From: Parvimonas sp000223315
GTDB lineage: Bacteria > Bacillota > Clostridia > Tissierellales > Peptoniphilaceae
Length of the DNA: 64,000 nucleotides
Reading direction: 5' to 3'
Assembly: GCA_050262155.1 (NCBI GenBank)
Contig: CP189843.1
Span: 1,178,001-1,242,000, forward strand
Shown: positions 7,899-17,022 of the stretch, in pieces
How the letters are laid out: every line of letters begins with the position of its first letter
Numbering within the stretch: position 1 is the first letter of the stretch
Notes under the pieces: model-generated
Databases searched by the model: none
What the model was told of the DNA's origin: nothing
What the model saw: only the letters and a program-made list of their open reading frames with translations
Program-made: the position numbers and the translations under genes

Positions 7899-10800
7899 TT
7901 AAACTCTTTCTACAAATAATTTTCCAACTTCTCCATTAAAGTCAACTTCCTCTGTATCTAAATTGTCAACAAAAGTCAATTCAACACTTAAAGTTTCATT
8001 CATTATAAATTCTTTGTAGTTCTCAACTGCTTTTTTCAATCTTTCTGAACATGCACATTTTATTCTAATTTCATCAAGAACGTCAAAATCAGCAGATTTT
8101 CTCATTTGTTGTATTTTTGAAATTACTTCTCTTGCAAAACCTTCGTCAAGTAATTCATCAGTTAAAGTTGTGTCTAAAATTACGAAAAGATTATTTTCCA
8201 TAGTAACGTCAAAGCCTTCTTTTGCACTAACTTTTACATCAACATATTCTTTTAAGATTTCAGTTTCTTCTCCATTTAGATTTACAAAAACAGAACCTTT
8301 TTCAAGTTTTTCTATAAATTCTTTTGCATTTGTTTCATTTAAGAATTTTCCAAATTCTTTAATTTTAGCTCCTAAAATTTTACCACAAACTTTAAAATCC
8401 GGTTTTAACATATAATTCATAAAGCCTGATAAATCTTTTTCGAATACAACTTTTTTAACATTAAGTTCTTCCTTAATCAATTCTTCTAAGTCGCCAATTT
8501 TTTCTTTTAAAGCAAAATCAACAACTATTTCAGAAAGTGGTTGTCTAACTTTAATCTTAACTTTTTCACGACTTGCACGACCAATTGTTACAAGATTTCT
8601 AACGATATCCATTTTTTCTTCCAATGCTTCATCAATTAGACTTTCATCACATTCAGGAATAAAATCTAAATGAACACTCTTCTTGTCAGTTAAATTACGA
8701 TACATTTCTTCTGCAACAAAAGGTGTAATTGGAGCAATAATCTTTGAAATTCCAAGTAGTATTTCATAAGTTGTATTGTAAACAGCTTTTTTGTCGTCAT
8801 CAACTTCTGTATTCCAAAATCTTCTTCTATTTCTTCTGATATACCAATTTGACAAATCTTCAATTACAAAATCGGAAATAGCACGAACAACTTTTGTAAC
8901 TTCAAATTTATCCATATTTTCATTATACATCTTTAAAAGGTTATTATAACGTGATAATATCCATCTATCTATTTCAGGTCTCTTATCGTATTCTACAAAG
9001 AACTCTCTTGGATCTATATCGTCAGTTCCTGAATAAAGTTGGAAGAAATTATAAGTATTCTTGTAAGATCTGAAGAATTTACTTTCAATTTCTCTAAGTC
9101 CTTCGACATCAAATCTAGTTGGAACCCAAGGTGGTGAAACATAAAGCGAATAAAATCTCACAGCATCTGCTCCGTATTTGTCAAATAATTCTATCGGATC
9201 AATTGTATTTCCACGAGATTTACTCATCTTCTTGCCATCTTTATCCAAAATCAAATCATTTACTAAAACATTTTTATATGGAGATTCTCCCGTTATTAAT
9301 GTTGAAATTGCAAGTAATGAATAGAACCATCCACGAGTTTGGTCAATTCCTTCACTAATGAAATCTGCTGGGAATAATTCTCCAAAGTTTTCTTTGTTTT
9401 CAAAAGGATAATGGTGTTGTGCGAAAGGCATTGCTCCGGAGTCAAACCAAACGTCGATAACGTCTTTTTCTCTTGTCATTGTGCCACCACATTTTTCACA
9501 TTTCAAATGAACATTATCTACATAAGGTCTGTGTAATTCGATATTTTCGTCAATATCTTCAATACTTCTTTCAGCCAATTCTTTTCTTGAGCCAACACTT
9601 GTACAATGACCGCAATCACATTTCCAAACATTGAAAGGAGTTCCCCAATATCTTGAACGGCTAATTGCCCAGTCATTTAAGTTTTCAAGCCAGTTTGCAA
9701 ATCTCTTTTCTCCAACAAAATCAGGATAGAAATTTACAGCCTTTGCATTTTCAATTAATTTGTCTTTATATTTAGTTACTTCAATGTACCAAGATGGTTT
9801 TGAATAGTAAATTAAAGGTGTATGACATCTCCAACAATGTGGATAATTATGTTCAACCTTTTGTTTTTTCAATGCCTTATTATTTTCAAAAAGATATGTG
9901 ATAATATCAGCGTCACATTCCATAACAGGTCTGCCTTCATATCTTGTAGTGCTGAATTTTCCTTCTTCATTAACAGGATTAATCAACGGAAGATTATATC
10001 TTCTTCCTGTTTGATAGTCATCTTCCCCAAAAGCAGGAGCAGTATGAACAATACCTGTACCGTCTTCAACAGTTACATAATCTGCAAGAGTTACAAAAAA
10101 TGCTTTTTGTTTTGTTTCAATTTCAGGAATAAGTTGTTCATATTCCCAATATTCCATATCTTTTCCTAAGAATTTTTCTACAACTTCATAATCTTCTCCT
10201 AAAACTTTAGTTGCTAGATTTTCAGCTAAATAGAAAATTTCATCTTTATATTTTACCTTAACATAAGTTACATTAGGATTAACAGTCAAAGCAACATTAG
10301 AAGGAAGAGTCCAAGGAGTTGTTGTCCATGCGATAAAGTAAGCATCTTCGTCCTTCTTCTTAAACTTTGCATAAACTGTTGTAGTCTTAATCATTTCATA
10401 GCCTTGAGCTACTTCGTGAGATGCAAGACCTGTTCCACAACGTGGACAATATGGTAAAATCTTTGCTCCTTCATACATTAAACCTTTTTTGAAAATCTCA
10501 TTCAAAAGATTCCAAACAGATTCAATATAATTGTTGTCAAGAGTTATATAAGGATTGTTCATATCCGCCAAGAAAGCCATTCTTTCAGACATTTCTCTCC
10601 ATTTACTTTCGTAAACAAAAACAGAATCTCTACATTCCTTACAGAATTTTTCTACACCATAATTTTCAATATCTTTTTTACTTGTAAGTCCTAATTTCTT
10701 TTCAACTTCAATTTCAACAGGTAGTCCATGAGTATCCCAACCTGCTTTTCTCTTTACTTTAAAACCTTTCATAGTTTTATATCTACAAGTCATATCCTTT

Positions 10801-10994
10801 AAAGTACGACTTATAACATGGTGAATACCGGGTTTACCATTTGCTGTTGGAGGACCATCAAAAAATATATAATTTTTTTGTCCCTCTCTTGCATTTACAG
10901 ATTCATGCAACAAATCTATCTCATTCCAATATTCAGATATTTTCATTTCTCTATCCTTAACGGACTCTTTTGAAAGTTCTCTAAACTTTGCCAT
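7899..10994 (-). CDS. ileS: Isoleucyl-tRNA synthetase
   Basis: Charges tRNA-Ile in the cytoplasm. It has 1031 residues from the ATG at 10994, which has GGAGG upstream; the longer frame to 11006 lacks a site. The class I signatures are present: the HIGH-type motif GKPGIHHVISR (N-terminal Rossmann fold) and KMSKSRGNTIDP. The editing domain lies between them. A CPRCGTG / CGKC-type zinc cluster and the C-terminal anticodon-binding half are the long type shared by eukaryotes and some anaerobes, as judged by length and by the WNEIDLLHESV N-terminus. That type is often associated with mupirocin tolerance (family knowledge, not shown here). A T-box controls it. Confidence 0.97.
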   Translation of the reverse strand: MAKFRELSKESVKDREMKISEYWNEIDLLHESVNAREGQKNYIFFDGPPTANGKPGIHHVISRTLKDMTCRYKTMKGFKVKRKAGWDTHGLPVEIEVEKKLGLTSKKDIENYGVEKFCKECRDSVFVYESKWREMSERMAFLADMNNPYITLDNNYIESVWNLLNEIFKKGLMYEGAKILPYCPRCGTGLASHEVAQGYEMIKTTTVYAKFKKKDEDAYFIAWTTTPWTLPSNVALTVNPNVTYVKVKYKDEIFYLAENLATKVLGEDYEVVEKFLGKDMEYWEYEQLIPEIETKQKAFFVTLADYVTVEDGTGIVHTAPAFGEDDYQTGRRYNLPLINPVNEEGKFSTTRYEGRPVMECDADIITYLFENNKALKKQKVEHNYPHCWRCHTPLIYYSKPSWYIEVTKYKDKLIENAKAVNFYPDFVGEKRFANWLENLNDWAISRSRYWGTPFNVWKCDCGHCTSVGSRKELAERSIEDIDENIELHRPYVDNVHLKCEKCGGTMTREKDVIDVWFDSGAMPFAQHHYPFENKENFGELFPADFISEGIDQTRGWFYSLLAISTLITGESPYKNVLVNDLILDKDGKKMSKSRGNTIDPIELFDKYGADAVRFYSLYVSPPWVPTRFDVEGLREIESKFFRSYKNTYNFFQLYSGTDDIDPREFFVEYDKRPEIDRWILSRYNNLLKMYNENMDKFEVTKVVRAISDFVIEDLSNWYIRRNRRRFWNTEVDDDKKAVYNTTYEILLGISKIIAPITPFVAEEMYRNLTDKKSVHLDFIPECDESLIDEALEEKMDIVRNLVTIGRASREKVKIKVRQPLSEIVVDFALKEKIGDLEELIKEELNVKKVVFEKDLSGFMNYMLKPDFKVCGKILGAKIKEFGKFLNETNAKEFIEKLEKGSVFVNLNGEETEILKEYVDVKVSAKEGFDVTMENNLFVILDTTLTDELLDEGFAREVISKIQQMRKSADFDVLDEIRIKCACSERLKKAVENYKEFIMNETLSVELTFVDNLDTEEVDFNGEVGKLFVERV

Positions 10995-11021
10995 ATATAC
11001 CTCCATTTTTTCTATAAAAAA

Positions 11022-11238
11022 ATCCCTAAGATAAAATCTTAGGGACGAAATTTTTCCGTGTTACCACCCAAATTATTTAAGATTAAAAAAATCTTAAATC
11101 ACTCAAAAATCCTTAACGGGATTAACCAAAAAACTCCAAGTTGATACGAGTTTGCTTCATAAAATAGTTTGCACCATACACTATCTCTCTGAGTTAATTC
11201 ACAAGCTCCGTCCTCTTCATTGTTTATTATAAAATATA
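11022..11238 (-). ncRNA. T-box leader of ileS (isoleucine specifier)
   Basis: Read on the minus strand, the hallmark T-box sequence GGGTGGTAACACGG is at about 11057-11071. Upstream are the Stem I elements AGAGAG and GGTG and a specifier region CTCGTATCAACTTGGAG, in which ATC is the isoleucine codon. Downstream the stem ATCCCTAAGAT / ATCTTAGGGAT followed by TTTTTTT forms the terminator that competes with the antiterminator. Uncharged tRNA-Ile would allow read-through into ileS, which starts about 30 bases further on. Confidence 0.95.
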
Positions 11239-11244
11239 GGCATA

Positions 11245-11273
11245 ATTATACTATAAATGCATAAAAAAGTCAA
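11245..11273 (-). promoter_or_regulatory. Promoter of the ileS T-box transcript
   Basis: On the minus strand TTGACT (11268-11273), a 17-base spacer and a perfect TATAAT (11245-11250) lie just upstream of the T-box. Confidence 0.85.
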
Positions 11274-11507
11274 ATTTTTTATTCAATTCATTTAATAAAA
11301 ATTCAATATAAATTTCTATTTTTTTACTTTTAAATATTTCATTAGAAAAAATTGTTTTTCGATATTTTTCATTTTATAACAATAAAATTATTAAATATTT
11401 TTATTCATAAAAAATATTATTTACAAAAACAAGTTGATTTATGTTTGTTATTCTATTATTAAGGGTATTAAAATAAATATATCTTATACATGTTTTCGGA
11501 GGTAGAA

Positions 11508-11984
11508 ATGAATATTTATGATTTTAAAGTAAATGATATTGATGGAAACGAAGTTTCAATGGAACAATTTAAAAACAAAGTTTTACTTATAGTAAATACA
11601 GCCAGCGGTTGCGGTTTCACTCCGCAATTTGAAGGATTACAAAAACTATATGATGACTATAAAAATAAAGATTTTGTGGTTTTGGGATTTCCTTGTAATC
11701 AATTTAAAAATCAAGACCCAGGAACTAATGAAGAAATTAAATCTTTTTGTAGTTTGAACTACGGTGTAACTTTTCCTATGTTTGAAAAAATAGAAGTGAA
11801 CGGAAAAGATACTCATCCATTATATAAATTTTTAAAGGCAAAAAAATCCGGTCTTTTAGGGAACAAAATAAAATGGAATTTTACAAAGTTTCTAGTTGAT
11901 AAAAACGGAAATGTTGTTTCAAGATTTGCTCCAACAACAAAGCCGAAAGATATTGAACAACATATATTGGAACTTTTAAAATAA
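11508..11984 (+). CDS. Glutathione peroxidase family thiol peroxidase
   Basis: Reduces peroxides using a thiol donor; cysteine-type bacterial members usually use thioredoxin rather than glutathione. It has 158 residues from the ATG at 11508, which follows CGGAGGTAG. The peroxidatic residue is Cys35 in NTASGCGFTPQ, with Gln65 in FPCNQF and Trp123-Asn124 in KWNFTKF completing the catalytic tetrad. Cys81 (SFCSLNYG) is a candidate resolving cysteine. It is a single gene with a terminator behind it. No selenocysteine codon is present at the active site. Confidence 0.93.
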   Translation: MNIYDFKVNDIDGNEVSMEQFKNKVLLIVNTASGCGFTPQFEGLQKLYDDYKNKDFVVLGFPCNQFKNQDPGTNEEIKSFCSLNYGVTFPMFEKIEVNGKDTHPLYKFLKAKKSGLLGNKIKWNFTKFLVDKNGNVVSRFAPTTKPKDIEQHILELLK

Positions 11985-11995
11985 TTTAAAGAAAG

Positions 11996-12031
11996 CAAAA
12001 ATGCATTGTCGAATGAACAATGCATTTTTAA
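11996..12031. terminator. Bidirectional terminator between gpx and the ABC permease
   Basis: A 13-base perfect stem AAAAATGCATTGT / ACAATGCATTTTT with loop CGAATGA serves the two convergent genes. Confidence 0.92.
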
Positions 12032-12795
12032 ATTTCTTTTCTATTTAATGTAAATATAGATGTAAAAATCATCAAAATTGTAAGTAATATTGTAATTGTA
12101 ATTGAGTATTTATAATCCATAAATGACATACTTCCCTTAATGAAATTAATATTGTCCGAGATTAAAAACATTGGTAAAAACTTAGCTATTTTATCATACA
12201 TTCCAAGTAAAAATTGTAATGCAACTGTTATAACTAAAGTTGATAAAGCACCGACAGTATTTCTAAACACAAAACCTGCAAAACATTCCAAGATTATTAA
12301 AAATATTCCAAATATCCAAATTGGGATTGAAGCCTTTATTGCAAGTAATATCTCAACATTTTCTTTAAATATATAAACTGTATATATATTAAAGATTAAA
12401 CAGTAAATAATGAAAGATACTGTCCATAGTAAAGAAGCAAAAATCATTTTAGAAATTACTATCTGAAATCTAGGTAATCCCTTTGCAACTAAATTTACTA
12501 ATGTTTTTTTAGAAAACTCATTTACTATATAATTACTGAAAATTATAGCTATAAATATAAAGCCAAGTTGAGTTACATTTTTAAAAAACTGTGCCCATGA
12601 ATCAATAAATGTAGGCTCTTGAAGCCCTTTAGCTAGTTCTTCTCCTAAAAATGATTTTAAAATTTCAGGAGATATTTTTGCTGTAACAGGACCTAGAATA
12701 CCAAGAAATAAAAATATAAAAGACATTATAAATAATTTTTTATTTCTAACACTTTCAAGATATTCTTTCTTTAACAATGCTATAAATACTTTCAT
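12028..12795 (-). CDS. ABC-2 type transporter permease
   Basis: Integral membrane subunit of an ABC exporter, 255 residues with about six membrane segments and the N-terminal FIALLKKEYLESVRNKKLF cytoplasmic stretch usual in ABC-2 permeases. Its ATG overlaps the stop of the ATPase gene (ATGA), so the pair is translationally coupled. It is the last gene of the GntR-controlled operon (15620 down to 12028). The substrate is unknown; related Ytr-like operons respond to cell wall antibiotics. Confidence 0.88.
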   Translation of the reverse strand: MKVFIALLKKEYLESVRNKKLFIMSFIFLFLGILGPVTAKISPEILKSFLGEELAKGLQEPTFIDSWAQFFKNVTQLGFIFIAIIFSNYIVNEFSKKTLVNLVAKGLPRFQIVISKMIFASLLWTVSFIIYCLIFNIYTVYIFKENVEILLAIKASIPIWIFGIFLIILECFAGFVFRNTVGALSTLVITVALQFLLGMYDKIAKFLPMFLISDNINFIKGSMSFMDYKYSITITILLTILMIFTSIFTLNRKEI

Positions 12796-13706
12796 TTTAT
12801 CACCTCTATAAATAAATCTTCTAATGAAGGCTTAATTATATTGTAGCTACCAATAAGCAAATTATTATCCAAAACAGTTTTAAATATTCTATTTTCAATA
12901 TATTTCAAGTTTTCAAAAGAAGAAAATATTGCAGAGCAATCCTTTAATTCAACTTTAATATTATTAATTTCAAATTTATTTAAAAATAAATCCCTATCTT
13001 CAATTTTAAAAAATTCTACTGAAATTTTATCTTTTAATCCCATATTTTTGATGTCGGATATATTTCCATTTAAGCTATTAACACCGTCATTTAATATCAA
13101 AAACTTATCACAAACTCTTTCAACATCTTGTAGGATATGAGTTGAGAATAAGACCGTTGTATGCTCCTTAATCTTTAATAGTATATCCAAAATTTCTTTT
13201 CTACCGATTGGATCTAAAGCTGAAGTCGGCTCATCGCAGATTAGTAATTTAGGTCTATTAAACAAAGCCTGAGCAATTCCAAGACGTTGCTTCATTCCTC
13301 TAGAAAATTTTCCTATTCTCTTATTTTCATCTTTGAGTCCGACTAAATGTAATATTTCTTCTGTTCTTTCTTTAATTTCTGATTTTGATAATCCCGTAAT
13401 TTCTCCACATAAATTCAGATACTCTTTTGAAGTCATGTAGTCATAGAATTCCGGAACATCAGGCAAATATCCAATAAATCTATTAGTTTTCGTATTTCCA
13501 AAATGGACTTTTTCATCAAAAACTAAAATCTCCCCACAATCAGCTTTTAAAAAACCTAAAATGATTTTCATAGTGGTTGTTTTTCCAGCACCATTTTTTC
13601 CTAGAAATCCAAAAATCTGTTTTTCTTTGATACTAAAAGACAAATCTTTGATTACGTCATTTTCATTAAAAGTTTTTCTTAGATTTTTTACAGTTAAAAT
13701 ATTCAC
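12792..13706 (-). CDS. ABC transporter ATPase
   Basis: Energises the ABC-2 permease that overlaps it. It has 304 residues. Walker A is GKNGAGKTTTMK at about 37-48, the signature is FSRGMKQRLGIAQAL, Walker B is LLICDEPTSALDP, and the H-loop is FSTHIL. The C-terminal 80 residues form the usual extra domain of this subfamily. The start is a GTG whose first base is the last base of the stop codon of the preceding small gene, so translation is coupled. Confidence 0.92.
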   Translation of the reverse strand: MNILTVKNLRKTFNENDVIKDLSFSIKEKQIFGFLGKNGAGKTTTMKIILGFLKADCGEILVFDEKVHFGNTKTNRFIGYLPDVPEFYDYMTSKEYLNLCGEITGLSKSEIKERTEEILHLVGLKDENKRIGKFSRGMKQRLGIAQALFNRPKLLICDEPTSALDPIGRKEILDILLKIKEHTTVLFSTHILQDVERVCDKFLILNDGVNSLNGNISDIKNMGLKDKISVEFFKIEDRDLFLNKFEINNIKVELKDCSAIFSSFENLKYIENRIFKTVLDNNLLIGSYNIIKPSLEDLFIEVIK

Positions 13707-13903
13707 TATTCTTCACTTCCAAATACAAAATATGAAATAGGTCCAATAGTTTGAATAAGAACTATCACACAAATCCATATCAATCTATTTCCACATCTAT
13801 AATTTTGATGTTTTAAGCAATGTCTTAATGCAACTACTAATAATGTTATATTTATAATAATAATTGGCAATAAAATTAAAAAATGTTCTCTTAAAAAGTC
13901 CAT
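13706..13903 (-). CDS. Small membrane protein with PLDc_N-like domain
   Basis: It has 65 residues: two hydrophobic segments (about 8-26 and 40-60) joined by a short basic loop, ending GPISYFVFGSEE. That ending fits the phospholipase D nuclease N-terminal domain (PLDc_N), which in stand-alone form often sits in GntR-regulated ABC operons. The ATG follows AGGAGG. It lies between the long membrane protein and the ATPase of the same operon and probably acts as an accessory to that transporter. Confidence 0.82.
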   Translation of the reverse strand: MDFLREHFLILLPIIIINITLLVVALRHCLKHQNYRCGNRLIWICVIVLIQTIGPISYFVFGSEE

Positions 13904-13912
13904 AATCTCCTC

Positions 13913-15268
13913 CTATTTATCCACAAAATTCTTTAACTTTTCATAAAGCTCTTCAGTTTTCTCATTAGTTCTCATATTAATATAAACCGGCTTTTCATTT
14001 TTTCTACTTATCTTTATGACCTTATCAGTCTTGTTGAAAACATAAAGCCTAACATTTCCTTCTCCTTCTAGAGAGAAATTACCATAAGATTTTTCTTTAG
14101 TAGCTCCACCATTAATCCTAATAGCTCTTTTTTTAGGAAATTTATCAAGCAATTCTAAATTTTCAATATCACTTTGTTTTATATTTTCTTTATAAAGCAT
14201 TGTTGAAATTTTTACGGTATCTGAAATCTCAACTTTCCAATCTTTTTCAAAAATTAATGCCAATGCAACTATTATTACAAATGCTACAATTATATTTGAG
14301 AAGGCAAATAATATTTTCCCTTTTTTATTTCCACGATTAATAACTGTATTACCTGTATTCATAGGATCAGGTACTAAAATTCTTGAATCATTCGGATTTT
14401 TATATCCAAAAATATCATAGTATTCATCTTGATCTTCAACAAATTTATCATCTTCAATATTACTGCTTATTTCCATATCAATTTTATTAACAGTAGATAT
14501 AATATAAAAGATAAAAAATGTAATCAGTATTATACTTGCTACAAAAGGAAGAAAAGAGTATTTATCCATTTTTTGTAAATATATTAAAACTAAAAATAAA
14601 ACAGAATATACATTTACTAAAGTAAAAATTTTATTTTGAAGTTTTATAATTTTAATTTTATTTATATATAAATTCTTTTCTTTATTATCGCTTATTACTG
14701 ATATTTTAGACCTTCTCCAGAAAAGTCCCATAAATATCATTGCTATTAAAGTTGTTGACAAGCAAATAAACAAAATTAACTCCATATCAGAAAAAGTTCC
14801 AAAAATAGAAAATCCCCCAATAAAAACCACCAAAGGAATTAACCAAAGGAAAATTGGAAGTTTCTGTTTATCTATTTCTTTTGAAACTGTAAAATCCACA
14901 TATTTTCTCGTAAAACTTGCAAAGTTCTTTTCCTTTTTTAGTTTTCTCATTTGTTTTATATATTTATTTGACAAAAATCCTAGAGAAATCAAATAAGCAA
15001 AGATTATTCCGATAAAAAATAGAATTTCTATATCAGTTTTGGTAAGTAGTGGTAAAAATGAAATTATAAAAAATACTAAATGAAGTAAATTAAAACTCTT
15101 TAAAGCTTTTTTACTAATTTCTTGCACTTCCTTACTATCTACCTCATTTATAGGAATTGTAGTAAGTAAAATTTTCCTATTATTGTAAGAAAATCCTTTC
15201 TTTTGTGAAAAATAGCATATTGTAAAAGTCATCCATAGACATCCAATTAAAATTAAATCGTAAATCAT
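13913..15268 (-). CDS. Multi-pass membrane protein, DUF5808/DUF1648-like
   Basis: It has 451 residues with about eight membrane segments: pairs near 1-20, 60-100, 145-185, 215-257, and one near 325-345. A conserved-looking cytoplasmic motif DEYYDIFGYKNPNDSRILVP matches the pattern of DUF5808, and a soluble C-terminal domain of about 100 residues follows the last segment. The ATG lies one base after the GntR stop and has AAGGAG, so it is coupled to the regulator. The function is unknown; operon position suggests a sensor or accessory for the ABC system. Confidence 0.75.
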   Translation of the reverse strand: MIYDLILIGCLWMTFTICYFSQKKGFSYNNRKILLTTIPINEVDSKEVQEISKKALKSFNLLHLVFFIISFLPLLTKTDIEILFFIGIIFAYLISLGFLSNKYIKQMRKLKKEKNFASFTRKYVDFTVSKEIDKQKLPIFLWLIPLVVFIGGFSIFGTFSDMELILFICLSTTLIAMIFMGLFWRRSKISVISDNKEKNLYINKIKIIKLQNKIFTLVNVYSVLFLVLIYLQKMDKYSFLPFVASIILITFFIFYIISTVNKIDMEISSNIEDDKFVEDQDEYYDIFGYKNPNDSRILVPDPMNTGNTVINRGNKKGKILFAFSNIIVAFVIIVALALIFEKDWKVEISDTVKISTMLYKENIKQSDIENLELLDKFPKKRAIRINGGATKEKSYGNFSLEGEGNVRLYVFNKTDKVIKISRKNEKPVYINMRTNEKTEELYEKLKNFVDK

Positions 15269-15269
15269 A

Positions 15270-15620
15270 TTAAAAACTCCTTTCTATAAGCTCAAGCAAG
15301 AACTCCTTTCCAAGATTTCTCATCTTAACCTCATTAATTAAGTTTTGTAAATTTTCTTTTATGTTCTCAATATTTTCTTCCGTACATCTAACATATACAA
15401 TCGAGCCTACACGTCTGTCAATCTCTATTACATTTTCACTTTTTAAAATTCCATAAGCCTTATTCACAGTCATAGGATTTATTCCAAAATCTTTTGCAAG
15501 CTGTCTAACAGAAGGTAATTCATCTCCATTTTTTAAATTTCCCTCTGCAATTTCTTTAATGATTCCGTTACAAATTTGAGTGTAAATAGGAACTTCCGAC
15601 AAAGTATCAATAAAAAACAT
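15270..15620 (-). CDS. GntR-family transcriptional regulator, YtrA type
   Basis: It has 116 residues: a winged helix at about 10-75 (PIYTQICNGIIKEIAEG ... LPSVRQLAKDFGINPMTVNK) and a short C-terminal dimerisation helix, the size of the YtrA subfamily. The start chosen is the ATG at 15620, nine bases after AAGGAG; the ATG at 15629 abuts the binding site directly and is unlikely. It leads an operon of membrane protein, PLDc_N protein, ATPase and permease. Its promoter contains an inverted repeat, so autoregulation is likely. Confidence 0.92.
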   Translation of the reverse strand: MFFIDTLSEVPIYTQICNGIIKEIAEGNLKNGDELPSVRQLAKDFGINPMTVNKAYGILKSENVIEIDRRVGSIVYVRCTEENIENIKENLQNLINEVKMRNLGKEFLLELIERSF

Positions 15621-15633
15621 TTTTCTCATCTCC

Positions 15634-15673
15634 TTGTATTATATATTATAATACAGATAATACAAAAAGTCAA
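15634..15673 (-). promoter_or_regulatory. Promoter and inverted-repeat operator of the gntR operon
   Basis: On the minus strand TTGACT (15668-15673), a 17-base spacer and TATAAT (15645-15650) form a strong promoter. Overlapping it are TTGTATTAT (15634-15642) and ATAATACAA (15657-15665), a perfect 9-base inverted repeat, with a third ATAATAC half-site at 15648-15654. The position across the -10 suits repression by the GntR protein encoded next. Confidence 0.8.
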
Positions 15674-15675
15674 TA

Positions 15676-15740
15676 AGAACCCCACCCTTCCACGATGCTT
15701 TGCATCGGGTGGGTTCCCGGGAACCTTGTTATTTCACAAT
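15676..15740 (-). repeat. Family-2 palindromic element, copy 1
   Basis: GC-rich compared with its surroundings. In minus orientation it reads ATTGTGAAATAACAAGG, then the perfect palindrome GGTTCCCGGGAACC, then CACCCGATGC-AAA-GCATCGTGGAAGGGTG and GGGGTTCTT. Copies at 28171 and 47576 share this layout. This copy begins right after the T-tract of the CPBP-gene terminator. Confidence 0.88.
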
Positions 15741-15787
15741 AAAAAAGTTTAGCTTTTAAGAAATTTTAAATCTTAATTGCTAAACTA
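15741..15787 (-). terminator. Intrinsic terminator after the CPBP protease gene
   Basis: Minus-strand stem GTTTAGC / GCTAAAC with a long AT-rich loop is followed by TTTTTTA. Confidence 0.75.
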
Positions 15788-15799
15788 TTTTAAATATTT

Positions 15800-16690
15800 T
15801 TATACCATTTCAACTTTTTTCTTTGACTTCCAAAGATACAATGCCACACAACAAGCGGTCATCAAAACACAAGATAAAATAGTTCCCTCTAACCCAAAAA
15901 TCGGATTATAAGCAAAACTTCCCTTTACTGAGCTCCCGATTTTGAAAATGGAGTAAGGAACATTATTTCCACTATTTGGTAATCCTAATAATATACTTTG
16001 AGTAAAATTCCACATTGCATGCAATCCCATTACCATCCACAAACTGTCGAAATAATATACAAGCATTGACGCAAAAACGCCAAAAATTAATATACAGTAA
16101 AATGGTAAAATAGACATTCCATTATTGAACAAATGTAAAGCTGCAAAGAATAGTGAATTAAATATAATTGCAAAAGCCGGACTATTAGTAGATTTTAATA
16201 ATCTCTGATACATAAATCCTCTACATAATAACTCTTCTGCAGAAGATTGAACAAAAACTGCGAAAAATAAACCAAAAGCACGAAATATTTCAAATTGACT
16301 AAATCGTAAAGTAAAATCTCCATTTATCATGGCAATTAATGCACAGAGTCCATTTAACACAAATCCTATAAATAATCCCCAAAATAGATTTGCCATATTA
16401 TTTCCTTTAGTCTTTGTTGTTATTTTATCAATTATATAATGATTATTTTTAAAAATGAATAGTACAAAAAGAACTCCAATCCATATATTAATGAATAAAA
16501 TATACATAATAAATGTATAAATATATACATCACCTCTAATTAATCCGGATGTAAATAATCCCTTAACTAACCTAGATATAAATAATCCTCCTATTATTTC
16601 GCTTATGAATAAAATTGCATAGCTTATTATACAAATCCACAATATATATAATACATTAACATACCATTTTTTATCCTGTATATTTTCCAT
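15800..16690 (-). CDS. CPBP family intramembrane metalloprotease
   Basis: It has 296 residues with about eight membrane segments. The Abi/CPBP active-site motifs are in place: EELLCRGF (EExxxR), FFAALHLF (FxxxH) and GLHAMWNF (HxxxN). Members of this family cleave CAAX-like or membrane substrates, and some protect against self-made bacteriocins; the target here is unknown. The ATG follows AAAAGGAGA. It is transcribed alone from its own promoter and ends in a terminator. Confidence 0.9.
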   Translation of the reverse strand: MENIQDKKWYVNVLYILWICIISYAILFISEIIGGLFISRLVKGLFTSGLIRGDVYIYTFIMYILFINIWIGVLFVLFIFKNNHYIIDKITTKTKGNNMANLFWGLFIGFVLNGLCALIAMINGDFTLRFSQFEIFRAFGLFFAVFVQSSAEELLCRGFMYQRLLKSTNSPAFAIIFNSLFFAALHLFNNGMSILPFYCILIFGVFASMLVYYFDSLWMVMGLHAMWNFTQSILLGLPNSGNNVPYSIFKIGSSVKGSFAYNPIFGLEGTILSCVLMTACCVALYLWKSKKKVEMV

Positions 16691-16727
16691 AATTAAATCT
16701 CCTTTTTCAAAATTTATACTTATACTA

Positions 16728-16756
16728 TATATAATACAATTAAATTAAAAAGTCAA
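16728..16756 (-). promoter_or_regulatory. Promoter of the CPBP protease gene
   Basis: On the minus strand TTGACT (16751-16756) and TATATA (16728-16733) are 17 bases apart. The -10 area has a GTATTATATATAGTAT stretch that loosely recalls the half-sites of the gntR operator. Confidence 0.65.
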
Positions 16757-16861
16757 CAGTTGGAAAATTAATAATTTTGACTGTAAAAATCCCTTTCACT
16801 AAATATAGAACTTTATAATATATATTATAATTATTCCATCATACCTTTCGTTATTTCACAA

Positions 16862-16905
16862 TGAAATTTCTCCACTCCGTTTCACTTCGGTCGAAATGAC
16901 ATGTT
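16862..16905 (+). repeat. Family-1 repeat, outer segment only
   Basis: GAAATTTCTCCACTCCGTTT followed by CACTTCGGTCGAAATGACAT matches the outer ends of the family-1 element without the inner hairpin chain. It is preceded by GTTATTTCACAAT, a sequence also found at the end of family-2 elements. The rest of the 16691-17022 gap holds only the CPBP promoter and the ldt terminator. Confidence 0.75.
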
Positions 16906-16961
16906 ATGAGATTTGCTTTGCTTAATACTGTAATATGGATTTTTTATATCCAATTTTAAAC

Positions 16962-17010
16962 AAAAAAAGTTTAGCAAATAAGACATAAAAATCAGCCTTA
17001 ATTACTAAAC
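16962..17010 (-). terminator. Intrinsic terminator after the L,D-transpeptidase gene
   Basis: Minus-strand stem GTTTAG / CTAAAC with an AT-rich loop is followed by seven T's. The outer stem matches that of the CPBP terminator. Confidence 0.7.
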
Positions 17011-17022
17011 TTAATTTATTTT

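Noticed and set aside
16691..17022. Small gene in the gap between the CPBP protease and L,D-transpeptidase genes
   Set aside because: No frame with a start, binding site and protein-like composition is present; the gap holds a promoter, a repeat fragment and a terminator.
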